A stretch of 45,667 nt of DNA from DATDCY01 sp031406795 [NCBI: Candidatus Rokuibacteriota bacterium] (lineage in GTDB: Bacteria; JAUVQV01), in NCBI GenBank assembly GCA_031406795.1, contig JANOHV010000107.1, positions 1-45,667 on the forward strand, read 5' to 3'. Numbering within the stretch: the first letter of the stretch is position 1; each line of letters starts with the position of its first letter. The position numbers were made by a program, and so were the translations under genes. The notes under the pieces were generated by a model that was not told where the DNA came from, searched no databases, and saw only the letters and a program-made list of their open reading frames with translations. Positions 1-10,017 of this stretch are shown here, one piece after another.

Positions 1-57
1 CGGGGAGAAGAGCAGGATGCCGGCCAGGACGGCCACACCGAACGTCCGGATGTGCAT
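1..57 (-). CDS. 5' end of an exported or membrane protein, cut by the window edge
   Basis: Only 19 codons are inside the window. The reading frame starts at an ATG whose first base is 57 and begins MHIRTFGVAVLAGILLFSP, a short basic start followed by a hydrophobic run, as in a signal peptide or first membrane segment. A good Shine-Dalgarno sequence (AAGGAGG, complement of 64-70) sits 6 nt upstream, which supports a real start. The function cannot be told from this fragment. Confidence 0.6.
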   Translation of the reverse strand, partial: MHIRTFGVAVLAGILLFSP

Positions 58-228
58 CGATCGCCTCCTTGTGTGCATTGACGAGACCCGGGCCGGATTC
101 ATAGTAGGACCTCGCGGCCGACAGGTAAAGGTCGATCCGCGCGTGATCGTCGCCGGGATGTCGCGGTGCGCCGGGCTGGGGAGCGCGTCAGGGCCAAGAA
201 ACGCCCCCGTCGGGCCGGGCGGGCGGGT

Positions 229-843
229 TCATCTGCGCTCGTCAGCCCGGAAATCCCACGGCGGCACCGGGTCCTGCGTCGCCCAGAGGCCCCGTCGCGC
301 CGCACGCGCCTCCCGCTCCAGCGCCTCCAGCCCCCGGTCGCTCGAATGCTTGCGATACCACCAGGCACTGCCCGCCGCAACCAGCTCGCGGTTGAGCGAG
401 CGCCCGTCGGCCAGAAAGACCTCCGCCAGGACCCTGCCGTACTTGTCCCGCCCCTTTTCGACGAGGCGGACCGCCTTCCCGAGGACCAGGTCGGACGTGT
501 ACTGTTTCGCCTTCCACCCGAACGCCTGCGCCAGCTCCGGGCAGTCGATGCCGTCCAGACGCACTTCGATGCCGACCCCGTCGCGCTGCACCGCGATGCT
601 GTCACCGTCCCGAACGCGGAGGACCCGGCCCCCGGCTTCGGCCCGCGGGGAGCGGGGCGCCGCCTTTGCGTCCTGCGCTGCCCGGAGCGCAACCGCGCCC
701 GGCGCTGCTCCGACAGTCCCGGTGGGGGGGCGGTCCACACGATTGCGCTCCGGGTCGGCGCAGTCGCAGCCGCGGCCAATGCCGAAGGCAAGCGCGGCGA
801 GCAACAGGAGAGTCATCCAGCGTTTGACGCGCCGCTTGAACAC
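229..843 (-). CDS. Thermonuclease (SNase-like) domain protein, membrane-anchored or secreted
   Basis: Predicted Ca2+-dependent nuclease of the staphylococcal nuclease family, 204 aa. Residues 1-22 form a basic then hydrophobic leader (signal peptide or anchor), with Cys 26/28 just behind it. After a low-complexity linker the SNase fold starts near residue 72. The family motifs are visible: RDGDSI (78-83), RLDGIDCPE (95-103) and DKYGRVLAEV (133-142). By eye, Arg95, Glu103 and Arg137 match the catalytic Arg35/Glu43/Arg87 of the S. aureus enzyme, so it is probably active. It ends in a PxPPWDFR motif seen in YncB-like members. It is transcribed alone, between two gene-free stretches. Natural role unknown; extracellular DNA/RNA turnover is the family expectation. 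Confidence 0.85.
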   Translation of the reverse strand: MFKRRVKRWMTLLLLAALAFGIGRGCDCADPERNRVDRPPTGTVGAAPGAVALRAAQDAKAAPRSPRAEAGGRVLRVRDGDSIAVQRDGVGIEVRLDGIDCPELAQAFGWKAKQYTSDLVLGKAVRLVEKGRDKYGRVLAEVFLADGRSLNRELVAAGSAWWYRKHSSDRGLEALEREARAARRGLWATQDPVPPWDFRADERR

Positions 844-1036
844 GCGAGACCTCCTGTTTCCCCAGGGCGGGGATCAACCCCGCCCCTACGGCCGGCTTGA
901 GGAACGACGGATGGGAGGGTTGATCCCCTTTCATCCGTATGAAGCGTTGACGCAACAGCCGGCGCGGGAACGCTGTAGGGGAGGGGTTGATCCCCTCCCG
1001 TATTGCCACGGGCGGGAGTACAACCCGCCCCCTCTC
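844..1036. repeat. Cluster of four GC-rich hairpins between uvrA and the nuclease gene
   Basis: This intergenic stretch holds four short inverted repeats. 865-885 is GGGCGGGG/CCCCGCCC around ATCAA. 908-937 is CGGATG/CATCCG with an inner G-run/C-run pair. 979-999 is GGGAGGGG/CCCCTCCC around TTGAT. 1010-1030 is GGGCGGG/CCCGCCC. A further copy of the 979-999 type lies at 4078-4098. They resemble REP-type or terminator hairpins; the one nearest uvrA could end its transcript. No U-tract follows, so simple intrinsic termination is not assured. Confidence 0.6.
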
Positions 1037-3895
<2,859 letters not shown>

Positions 3896-4132
3896 CGTCC
3901 CTCCTGTTCCCGTGCGGACTGCGGGGTCCTGTCGCTGCGGACCTCCACCGTGCTCGCTACGCTCCGCCGATGGAGACCTCCCCTCCGCGCCACCCCTCCG
4001 TCCAGGACGTCTTCAAGAGCAGCAACTCCCGATACGGCGAGAATTTTCTGTCGCCTCAATCCCGTTGCCACCTGTAGGGGAGGGGTTCATCCCCTCCCGC
4101 CCGTTCCCGATACATGCAACCTCCCCGATTAT
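3896..4132. repeat. Intergenic region with a fifth GC-rich hairpin
   Basis: No convincing gene. 4078-4098 is an 8-bp GGGAGGGG/CCCCTCCC hairpin around TTCAT. Flanking bases TGTA before and GCCCG after resemble the element at 979-999 on the other side of uvrA. The rest should hold the uvrA promoter (minus strand); I could not pick out convincing -35/-10 boxes. Confidence 0.55.
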
Positions 4133-5104
4133 TTACCGGTAGTGGCAGCGGTAGGTGTGCCCCGGACTCGCGACGCTGAGGGCGGGATAGATGCGGTCGC
4201 AGCCGTCGCCGCGGATCGGGCAGCGCGGGTGGAACGGGCAGCCCGGCGGCGGGGTGATCGGGCTGGGCACGTCGCCGCCGAGCAGCACGCGCTTGAGCCC
4301 GCGGCGCGCCGGGTCCGGGACCGGCACGGCCGCGAGCAGCGCCTCCGTGTAGGGGTGGCGCGGCCGGGCGTAGAGTTCGGCGGCCGGCGCGGTCTCCGCA
4401 ATCCGGCCGAGATACATCACCGCCACGCTGTCGCTGATGCGCTCGACGAGACTCAGGTCGTGCGAGATGAAGAGGTAGGCGAGGCCGAACTCCTGCTGCA
4501 GATCGAGCATCAGGTTCACGACCTGGGCCTGGATCGAGACGTCGAGCGAGGAGACCGGTTCGTCGGCGACGATGAGCTTGGGCCGCAGCGCCAGGGCCCG
4601 CGCGATCCCGACGCGCTGGCGTTGCCCGCCGGAGAACTCGTGCGGGTAGCGGTAGCGGTCCTCGGCCTTGAGCCCGACGCGTTCGAGCAGTTCGATCACC
4701 GCGCCCTCGAGTCCGCGTCTTGGCACGATCCCGTGCAGCAGCAGCGGCTCGCCGACCGTCGACTGCACGCTCATGCGCGGGTTGAGCGAGGAGTAGGGGT
4801 CCTGGAAGATGATCTGCATCTGGCGGCGGGCGAGGCGCAACTGCTCCTTGCCGAGGGCCAGCAGGTCGGTGCCGTTGAACCGGATCTCCCCCGCCGAGGG
4901 TTCGATCAGCCGCAGGGCGACCCGCCCGGTCGTGGACTTGCCGCAGCCCGTCTCGCCGACGAGGCTCAGCGTCTTGCCCGGCGCGAGGTCGAAGTCGACG
5001 CCGTCGACCGCGTGCACCCAGCCCACGGGGCGCTGCCAGAAGCCGCCGCGGACGGGGAAGTGTTTGACGAGCCCGCGGACGCTGAGCAATGGTTGCTCTT
5101 CCAT
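4133..5104 (-). CDS. Peptide/nickel-type ABC transporter ATP-binding protein (OppF/DppF-like)
   Basis: ATPase subunit of an oligopeptide/dipeptide-type importer, 323 aa. It has Walker A ([12 protein letters not shown]), signature ([14 protein letters not shown]), Walker B ([12 protein letters not shown]) and, at the C-terminus, the Cys-containing oligo_HPY segment ([11 protein letters not shown]) with further Cys in the GDGCDRIYP stretch, typical of this subfamily. The frame is open upstream to 5215, but the ATG at 5104 gives the usual start ([12 protein letters not shown]) and shares one base with the TGA of the OppD-like gene, so the two are translationally coupled. No permease or solute-binding gene is adjacent, so the substrate cannot be named; the partner membrane subunits must lie elsewhere. 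Confidence 0.9.
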   Translation of the reverse strand: MEEQPLLSVRGLVKHFPVRGGFWQRPVGWVHAVDGVDFDLAPGKTLSLVGETGCGKSTTGRVALRLIEPSAGEIRFNGTDLLALGKEQLRLARRQMQIIFQDPYSSLNPRMSVQSTVGEPLLLHGIVPRRGLEGAVIELLERVGLKAEDRYRYPHEFSGGQRQRVGIARALALRPKLIVADEPVSSLDVSIQAQVVNLMLDLQQEFGLAYLFISHDLSLVERISDSVAVMYLGRIAETAPAAELYARPRHPYTEALLAAVPVPDPARRGLKRVLLGGDVPSPITPPPGCPFHPRCPIRGDGCDRIYPALSVASPGHTYRCHYR

Positions 5105-6075
5105 CACGGCGGCACCCAGCATCGCGCCAGGCGCCCCGGGGATTTCTCCTCGAGCACCGGCATCTGCTCTGCGCAGATCTGCTTGCGCCGCGGACAGCGC
5201 GGCTGGAAAGAGCACCCGGGCGGCAGATGCTTGGGGTCCGGGACCGTGCCCGGGATCGCGTCCAGGCGCCGTCCCTCGCCGCGCTTGCCGAGCACCGGAC
5301 GCGAATGCAGCAGCCCGGCGGTGTAGGGGTGCCAGGGCGCCTCGAACAGCGGGCGGCAGGCCGCCTGCTCGACGATCCGGCCGGCGTACATCACCGCCAC
5401 GTCGTCGGCCGACTCGGCGACGACCCCCAGATCGTGCGTGATCAGCAGCAGCGCGGTTCCCATTTCGTCGCGCAGCTGCTCCATCAGGTTCAGGATCTGC
5501 GCCTGGACCGTGACGTCGAGCGCCGTCGTCGGTTCGTCGGCGATCAGCAGCTTCGGCCGGCAGGCGAGCGCGATGGCGATCAGCACCCGCTGGCGCATCC
5601 CGCCGCTCATCTGGTGCGGGTACTCGCGGGCGCGCCGCGCCGGATCGGAAATGCCGACCTTCTCGAGCATGCCGACTGCGCGTTCGAAGGCCTCCTTCTT
5701 CCCGAGCTTCAGGTGGATCCGGTAGACTTCCGCGACCTGATCGCCGGTGGTGAAAACCGGGTTGAGCGAGGTCATCGGCTCCTGGAAGACCATCGACATC
5801 TCCTTGCCGCGCAGGCCGGAGAATTCCTTGTCGGTCAGGGGAACGAGGTCGCGCTGATCGAACCAGATCCGACCCGCGGCGATCCGCCCCGGGGGCGAGG
5901 GGATCAGCCGCATCACGGCCAGCGAGGTCACCGTCTTGCCTGATCCGGACTCGCCGACCAACCCGAGGGTGCGCCCGCGGTCGAGCTTCAGACTCACGTC
6001 GGAAACCGCCGCGAATGTCAGACCCTTGGCGGCAAACTCCACCCGGAGGTCTTCGATTTCGAGCAATTGGCGCAC
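5104..6075 (-). CDS. Peptide/nickel-type ABC transporter ATP-binding protein (OppD/DppD-like)
   Basis: First ATPase of the OppD/OppF pair, 323 aa. It shows Walker A ([11 protein letters not shown]), signature ([15 protein letters not shown]), Walker B ([12 protein letters not shown]) and the terminal oligo_HPY motif ([11 protein letters not shown] with a following [10 protein letters not shown]). OppD and OppF form a heterodimer that drives import of peptides or nickel chelates at the inner membrane. The ATG at 6075 yields [14 protein letters not shown], the standard start. It is the promoter-proximal gene of a two-gene unit; the only upstream neighbour on this strand is the FmdB gene, 75 nt away, so all three might be co-transcribed. 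Confidence 0.92.
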   Translation of the reverse strand: MRQLLEIEDLRVEFAAKGLTFAAVSDVSLKLDRGRTLGLVGESGSGKTVTSLAVMRLIPSPPGRIAAGRIWFDQRDLVPLTDKEFSGLRGKEMSMVFQEPMTSLNPVFTTGDQVAEVYRIHLKLGKKEAFERAVGMLEKVGISDPARRAREYPHQMSGGMRQRVLIAIALACRPKLLIADEPTTALDVTVQAQILNLMEQLRDEMGTALLLITHDLGVVAESADDVAVMYAGRIVEQAACRPLFEAPWHPYTAGLLHSRPVLGKRGEGRRLDAIPGTVPDPKHLPPGCSFQPRCPRRKQICAEQMPVLEEKSPGRLARCWVPP

Positions 6076-6150
6076 GCGGTCACCCCCCGTGGTTCAAGTC
6101 GGGAAGTATAGCATGCAATATCCGGCCGACCGGCCGGTCAGAGGCTAGCC

Positions 6151-6369
6151 TCAGGAAAAGGGGCTCTTGCCGCCCCCGCAGCCGGCCGGCGTCGACGAAA
6201 CCGAGCCGCTGCTGCCGCAGCAGGTCGAAGCGAACGTTGAAAACACCTTCTTTACCGGGCCCTTGCCGCACTTGACGCAGGACAGGACTTCGCTTTCGGC
6301 ACTCTTTCCGGCGCTGTAGCGCTCGAAACTCTCACCGCAGCGATCGCACTTATACTCGTACATCGGCAT
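6151..6369 (-). CDS. FmdB-family zinc ribbon protein
   Basis: Small putative regulatory zinc-ribbon protein, 72 aa from the ATG at 6369 (MPMYEYKCDRCGESFE); two codons upstream, at 6375, another ATG follows a G-rich ribosome site. The FmdB ribbon is seen as CxxC (CDRC) near residue 9 and CxxC (CVKC) near residue 33, then a Cys/Ser/Gly-rich tail with CC and CGGGKSPF. Family members were first noted beside formamidase genes; molecular role is unsettled. The AT-rich region to its right (6376-6533) separates it from the divergent mutM gene. Confidence 0.85.
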   Translation of the reverse strand: MPMYEYKCDRCGESFERYSAGKSAESEVLSCVKCGKGPVKKVFSTFASTCCGSSGSVSSTPAGCGGGKSPFS

Positions 6370-6375
6370 GGTCAT

Positions 6376-6533
6376 CCCCCTTTTTTCTCTGAACCGCCCC
6401 GGTGGTCAGATAAAGTATAGCCTTTTTTGCCATTCGCATTATATTATCGATGCACGAGCGGCATAATAGTTGCTTGATCGTGCGTTGGCGTTTGGTTTCA
6501 GAGGAAGCAGGCGGGGCGGGGTTGCGTTGAGAG
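6376..6533. promoter_or_regulatory. AT-rich divergent promoter region between fmdB-like gene and mutM
   Basis: This is one of the few AT-rich stretches. On the minus strand a perfect TATAAT is present (complement of 6438-6443), in position for the fmdB-like gene; no good -35 box is seen. An inverted repeat GCACGA/TCGTGC brackets about 20 nt around 6452-6483. On the plus strand CATAAT at 6462-6467 could serve mutM. Promoter calls are tentative. Confidence 0.35.
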
Positions 6534-7352
6534 ATGCCGGAACTTCCTGAAGTAGAGACCATGGTAGTCGGTCTGCGCGAGAGCGTTCTCGGGCAGCGCG
6601 TCGAACGGGTCAGATTATTCTGTGATCGGCTCAAGGGCCGCAAGACCGAGTCCGCGTTGCGTAAGGTGCGCGGCGGGCGCGTGATCGGCCTCAGCCGCAA
6701 GGGCAAGTTCCTGCTCTTCCACCTCTCGAACGGATTCATGCTGGTCTTTCACCTGCGCATGACCGGGAAACTGCTGCTCGTCCCGAGCGACGACCCGCCC
6801 ACCAAGCGGGATCGGCTGCGTCTCGATTTCTCCGACTGGGACTGGGCGCTCGCCTTCGAGGATTCGCGGCGATTCGGCTCGCTCGATGTACTCCTCGGGT
6901 GGGAGTCCGGCACCGGCCTGCTCAAGGAACTCGGGCCGGACGCGCTGGTCATCGACCTGGTCGATTTCAGGGAGCTGCTCTTCGAGAGCCGCCGCCCGAT
7001 CAAGGCCCTGCTGCTCGACCAGCGGGTGATCGCCGGGCTCGGCAACATCTACGTCGACGAATCCCTCCACCGCGCGGGCATCCACCCCTTGACGCCGGCT
7101 GCGGAAATCAGCGCCTCCGACGCGCGACGCCTGCATGCGACGATGCGCAAGGTCCTGCGCAAGGCCATCGACTGCCACGGCTCCTCCGTCTCGGACTACC
7201 GGGACAGCAACAACCGGCCCGGCTCCTACCAGAAGTTCCACCTCGTCTACCAGCGCTGCGGCGAGCCCTGCACCACCTGCGGCGAGTCCATCGAACACAT
7301 CCGGGTCGGCGGACGCGGCACCCACATCTGCCCCGGATGTCAGAAACTCTAG
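6534..7352 (+). CDS. mutM: Formamidopyrimidine-DNA glycosylase MutM (Fpg)
   Basis: Bifunctional DNA glycosylase/AP lyase that removes 8-oxoguanine and formamidopyrimidines, 272 aa (normal length). The N-terminal catalytic sequence PELPEVETM is intact (Pro2 nucleophile, Glu3), the conserved lysine lies in SRKGKF near 57, and the helix-two-turn-helix holds the GLGNIYVDE motif. The C-terminal zinc finger is complete (CGEPCTTCG ... CPGCQKL). The protein is therefore expected to be active. The gene is single, with a long dispersed repeat starting 5 nt after its stop codon. Confidence 0.97.
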   Translation: MPELPEVETMVVGLRESVLGQRVERVRLFCDRLKGRKTESALRKVRGGRVIGLSRKGKFLLFHLSNGFMLVFHLRMTGKLLLVPSDDPPTKRDRLRLDFSDWDWALAFEDSRRFGSLDVLLGWESGTGLLKELGPDALVIDLVDFRELLFESRRPIKALLLDQRVIAGLGNIYVDESLHRAGIHPLTPAAEISASDARRLHATMRKVLRKAIDCHGSSVSDYRDSNNRPGSYQKFHLVYQRCGEPCTTCGESIEHIRVGGRGTHICPGCQKL

Positions 7353-7357
7353 CCCAA

Positions 7358-7555
7358 ATCCGCGCGTAACGCGCGGATCAGGAGAGTCAGCCTTGTCACC
7401 TGGTCCGGTTTATCCCGGTCGTTGCCCATATCTGATCGCAATGCATGCTTCAAGCGAAACTTGACCTCTGCCACCCGTGCTTCCTGCAAGAAATCGTGCT
7501 TTTTCAGCGGTTGAAATGCCTTCTCTGCTGCTGGATCCGCGCGTACGCGCGGATC
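7358..7555. repeat. Dispersed repeat R1, bounded by two copies of the same palindrome
   Basis: The element begins with ATCCGCGCGT/ACGCGCGGAT (7358-7378, one-base spacer) and ends with a perfect 22-bp palindrome of the same sequence (7534-7555). About 155 nt between them are diverged but clearly alignable to a second copy at 34297-34452, which follows the fabG-like gene in the same orientation. Shared blocks include the starting palindrome plus CAG, a CCTGGTC block, CATAYCTGA and GCTTGACC. Each copy lies just after the stop codon of a plus-strand gene. A short open frame on the minus strand is not supported as a gene. Possible roles are a MITE-like element, a 3'-end structure or a small RNA. 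Confidence 0.65.
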
Positions 7556-7574
7556 TGGGTCTCGGGCCCGTTCT

Positions 7575-7610
7575 TGACAGGATCCGGCGGTCTTGTGTAC
7601 AGTCCCGCCG
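7575..7610 (+). promoter_or_regulatory. Candidate promoter of the ferredoxin gene
   Basis: TTGACA occurs close upstream of the ferredoxin gene, followed about 18 nt later by TACAGT, a weak -10 match. Spacing and position suit the start at 7633. A strong ribosome site (GAGGAGGAGG, 7621-7630) follows. Confidence 0.4.
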
Positions 7611-7632
7611 TTCCCCAATCGAGGAGGAGGCC

Positions 7633-7803
7633 GTGAGCCATCGGATCAGCGAGGAGTGCATCGTCTGCGGCGCCTGCGTTGCTGAGTGCCTGGAGCAGGC
7701 CATCAGTGAAGGGGCGGACATCTTCAGTGTCGACCCGGAAAAATGCAGCGACTGCGGGACCTGCGCCGAGGTCTGTCCCGTCGGCGCCTGCCTGCCCGGG
7801 TAG
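7633..7803 (+). CDS. 2[4Fe-4S] ferredoxin
   Basis: Small electron carrier of the bacterial (clostridial-type) ferredoxin family, 56 aa. Both cluster motifs are complete: CIVCGACVAEC near residues 9-19 and CSDCGTCAEVC near 38-48, each followed by the remote Cys (in CLEQA and CPVGACLPG). I chose the GTG at 7633 because GAGGAGGAGG lies just upstream and because the start reads MSHRISEEC, typical of the family; the frame is open further upstream but there overlaps repeat R1. It probably supplies electrons to low-potential enzymes; radical SAM enzymes in the window are plausible clients, which is inference. Confidence 0.93.
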   Translation: MSHRISEECIVCGACVAECLEQAISEGADIFSVDPEKCSDCGTCAEVCPVGACLPG

Positions 7804-7882
7804 CTTCCGCATTGCACGGCGCCGCCACGCCGGCCGCGGCGCTTTCTGTTAGACTGACAACATTCAGATAGAGGAGACCGCA

Positions 7883-8308
7883 ATGGCGATTTACACTGAA
7901 AAAGTGATGGAGCATTTCCAGAACCCGAGGAACGTCGGCGAGATCGCCGATGCGTCCGGTGTCGGGACGGTCGGCAACGCCGCGTGCGGCGACATCATGA
8001 AGATCTACATTAAGGTCGAGGACAACAAGATCGTGGACGCCAAGTTCAAGACCTTCGGGTGCGGCGCCGCGATTGCGACCAGTTCGATGTGCACCGAAAT
8101 GGTCAAGGGCAAGACGATCGAGGAAGCGCTGGCGATCACGCGCGAGCAAGTGGCGGAGGAGCTCGGCGGCCTGCCCCCGGTGAAGATGCACTGCTCCAAC
8201 CTCGCGGCCGATGCGCTGCACGCCGCGATCAACGAGTATCAGTGCAAGCAGAAGGGCGACCAGACGGGCTGCCAACAGCCGGTGATCGAAGCGCCGAAGC
8301 CGGCCTGA
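7883..8308 (+). CDS. nifU: Fe-S cluster assembly scaffold, NifU/IscU type
   Basis: Scaffold on which a cysteine desulfurase builds [2Fe-2S]/[4Fe-4S] clusters, 141 aa. The three ligand cysteines are present: Cys35 (NAACGD, with Asp37), Cys60 (FGCGAA) and Cys104 (HCSNLA), and the LPPVK motif recognised by Hsc-type chaperones is present just before (97-101). The C-terminal ferredoxin and NFU parts of full-length nitrogen-fixation NifU are absent; the last 25 residues are a Gln/Pro-rich tail. No NifS/IscS gene is beside it, which is unusual, although the ferredoxin gene is 79 nt upstream and the pair may form a small Fe-S unit. Confidence 0.94.
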   Translation: MAIYTEKVMEHFQNPRNVGEIADASGVGTVGNAACGDIMKIYIKVEDNKIVDAKFKTFGCGAAIATSSMCTEMVKGKTIEEALAITREQVAEELGGLPPVKMHCSNLAADALHAAINEYQCKQKGDQTGCQQPVIEAPKPA

Positions 8309-8327
8309 TCACCCCGGGCGATGCGGG

Positions 8328-8346
8328 GCGCTGTCAACGACAGCGC
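8328..8346. terminator. Convergent hairpin between nifU and the M48 protease gene
   Basis: An 8-bp perfect stem GCGCTGTC/GACAGCGC with a 3-nt loop lies where the two genes converge; it overlaps the protease stop codon (8334-8336). No U-run follows, so it is a terminator candidate only. Confidence 0.5.
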
Positions 8347-9161
8347 TCCGCGCACTCCCGGTCGCTGTAGGGCTTCACGGCCTGAAGTTTCCACCCTTCC
8401 CCCGCGACCATTTTCTCCAGCAGTTCGACCCGCTTCTCGGAGGCGGGGTGAGTCGAAAACCAGGCGCTCGCCTCGCTCTGGTGGGCTTCCGCATCCATCG
8501 TCCTGAAGAAATCGACGACCCCGCCGGCATGTCCGTACAGTTCGTTCACCAGACGCGCGCCGACGCGGTCGGCGGCCTCCTCCTGCGCCCGGCTGAACCG
8601 GAACGAGGTGATCCCGACGAGGTTCTGCAAAGAGGCGGGCAGCCCCTGCTGGTTCCCGAACAGCGACGTCGTCAGCGCCATGATGACCAGCGTGCGTCCC
8701 AGACCCTTGAGATGGTCCCGCGCCGCGAAGTGCCCGATCTCGTGTCCCAGGACCATCGCCAGTTCGTTCTCGCTGCGCATGCGGGAGATCAGGCCGGAGA
8801 ACACCAGCACCGTCCCCCCGGGCAGCGCCACCGCGTTGACCTCGGCCGAACAGGCGATCTTCGCGCGCAGCGGACCCTTGACCGCCGGCAGCAGGCGCGC
8901 GAGCCGGTCGAGCAGTTCCTGCACCTCCCGCTCGTCGGGCGTCTGTCGGCTGGCATCGACCGGGATGCTGATCATGGCGGCCAGCCGGCCCTCCGCTTCG
9001 GGGGAGAGCCGATCGACGAGCCGGTCGGCAGCCCACCCGAGCGCGAAAAAGACTCCCACGACCAGCACGAACAGGCCGCCCGCGAGAGCCAGGGCCTCCG
9101 CCAGATGGTTGGTCGGCGGGTTGTTGATCCCCTCCGGCGCCTCGCGGTACGTGTACTTCAA
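8334..9161 (-). CDS. M48-family zinc metalloprotease, membrane-anchored
   Basis: Zn-dependent endopeptidase related to HtpX/BepA/Oma1, 275 aa. A single membrane segment lies at about 22-45. The catalytic HEIGH (140-144) and the downstream EEAAD (194-198), which supplies the third zinc ligand, are intact, and STHPASEKRV near the C-terminus is the usual M48 motif. The frame runs much further upstream, but there it overlaps another gene. The likely start is TTG at 9161, sharing four bases (TTGA) with the stop of the upstream UPF0145 gene, so translation is coupled. Role inferred: quality control of membrane or envelope proteins. Confidence 0.88.
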   Translation of the reverse strand: MKYTYREAPEGINNPPTNHLAEALALAGGLFVLVVGVFFALGWAADRLVDRLSPEAEGRLAAMISIPVDASRQTPDEREVQELLDRLARLLPAVKGPLRAKIACSAEVNAVALPGGTVLVFSGLISRMRSENELAMVLGHEIGHFAARDHLKGLGRTLVIMALTTSLFGNQQGLPASLQNLVGITSFRFSRAQEEAADRVGARLVNELYGHAGGVVDFFRTMDAEAHQSEASAWFSTHPASEKRVELLEKMVAGEGWKLQAVKPYSDRECAERCR

Positions 9162-9610
9162 CGGATCTTCAGAGCCGTCCCCGAAGCGAGAACCTCCACG
9201 CAGGCGATGCTCTGGTTGTTCCCTTTCGCGCCGCTGATCGAGGAGGTTTCGATCCGGACGTTGATGACCATCGTGGCCCCGAGCTTCCGCGCCTCCTCCT
9301 TCATGCGCAGCACCGCCTCGCGGCGGGCCCGGTCCAGCAGGGTCTCGTAGGCGCTGACCCGGCCGCCGAACAGGTTTCTCAAAGACGCCGCGACCCGCTT
9401 GAAGTAGTCCACGGAGACCGCCGTGCTCCCGGTGACCAGGGAGGCCGCGACGACGTTCCAGGCGGGATCGATCGCCTTGTTGCAGTTGATCTCCATCCGC
9501 CGCGAGGCCCGCTCGCGGTTGCGGATCGACTTGTAGTGACTGGCCTCGTTGGCCCGGCCGAAGACGTAGCCCAGAAGGATCAGGCTCAGGAAGACGATCA
9601 GATCGAACAT
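9158..9610 (-). CDS. UPF0145 (YbjQ-like) protein with N-terminal membrane anchor
   Basis: 150 aa. Residues 2-17 form a hydrophobic anchor; the rest matches the YbjQ/UPF0145 (DUF74) fold, with VVAASLVTGSTAVSVDYFKR near the start and ARREAVLRMKEEARKLGATMVINVRIE towards the end, written here in parts: ARREAVLRM, EEARKLGA, VINVRIETSS. The family binds or senses heavy metals by prediction; biochemical function is unproven. It is the middle gene of a three-gene operon: 3 nt behind another UPF0145 gene and overlapping the M48 protease start. Confidence 0.85.
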   Translation of the reverse strand: MFDLIVFLSLILLGYVFGRANEASHYKSIRNRERASRRMEINCNKAIDPAWNVVAASLVTGSTAVSVDYFKRVAASLRNLFGGRVSAYETLLDRARREAVLRMKEEARKLGATMVINVRIETSSISGAKGNNQSIACVEVLASGTALKIR

Positions 9611-9613
9611 CGG

Positions 9614-9928
9614 CTACTCCAGGCGAACGGCCGTGCCGTAGGCGTAGAGTTCGGCGGCGCCCGCGGCCACCGACGAGGTCGAGAAGCGGACGTTGACCAC
9701 GGCGTTGGCGCCCAACCCCTTGGCCATGGCGACCATCCGGCTCACCGCTTCCCTGCGCGACTCCTCGAGCAGTTCGGTGTACCCCTTCAATTCGCCGCCG
9801 ACGATGTTCTTCAGGCCGGCCATGAAATCCCGGCCGAAATGCTTGGACCGCACCGTGCTCCCCGACACCAGGCCGAAGTGCTCGACGATCTGCTTCCCCG
9901 GGACGTTCTCCACATTCGTCAGGATCAT
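9614..9928 (-). CDS. UPF0145 (YbjQ-like) soluble protein
   Basis: 104 aa, the full-length single-domain form of YbjQ: start MILTNVENVPGKQIVEHFG, then LVSGSTVRSKHFGRDF and the closing helix-strand ESRREAVSRM / LGANAVVNVRFSTSS. It probably forms a pentamer like solved family members (family knowledge). It shares about the same core as the next gene, so the pair arose by duplication, with one copy gaining a membrane anchor. It is the first gene of the operon; its promoter must be in 9929-10017 or beyond. Confidence 0.88.
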   Translation of the reverse strand: MILTNVENVPGKQIVEHFGLVSGSTVRSKHFGRDFMAGLKNIVGGELKGYTELLEESRREAVSRMVAMAKGLGANAVVNVRFSTSSVAAGAAELYAYGTAVRLE

Positions 9929-10017
9929 CCGAACCCCCTTTTGTAGACCCGAAACCCCAATGCCGCATCTTTCGCCGCGGAAAAGGGGAAGTCAAGGCAA
10001 CAGCAACCGGGCCTTCT

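Noticed and set aside
7349-7618. 89-codon minus-strand frame across repeat R1
   Set aside because: Its sequence is only the translation of the repeat; the second copy is frameshifted in the same region, so the protein is not conserved.
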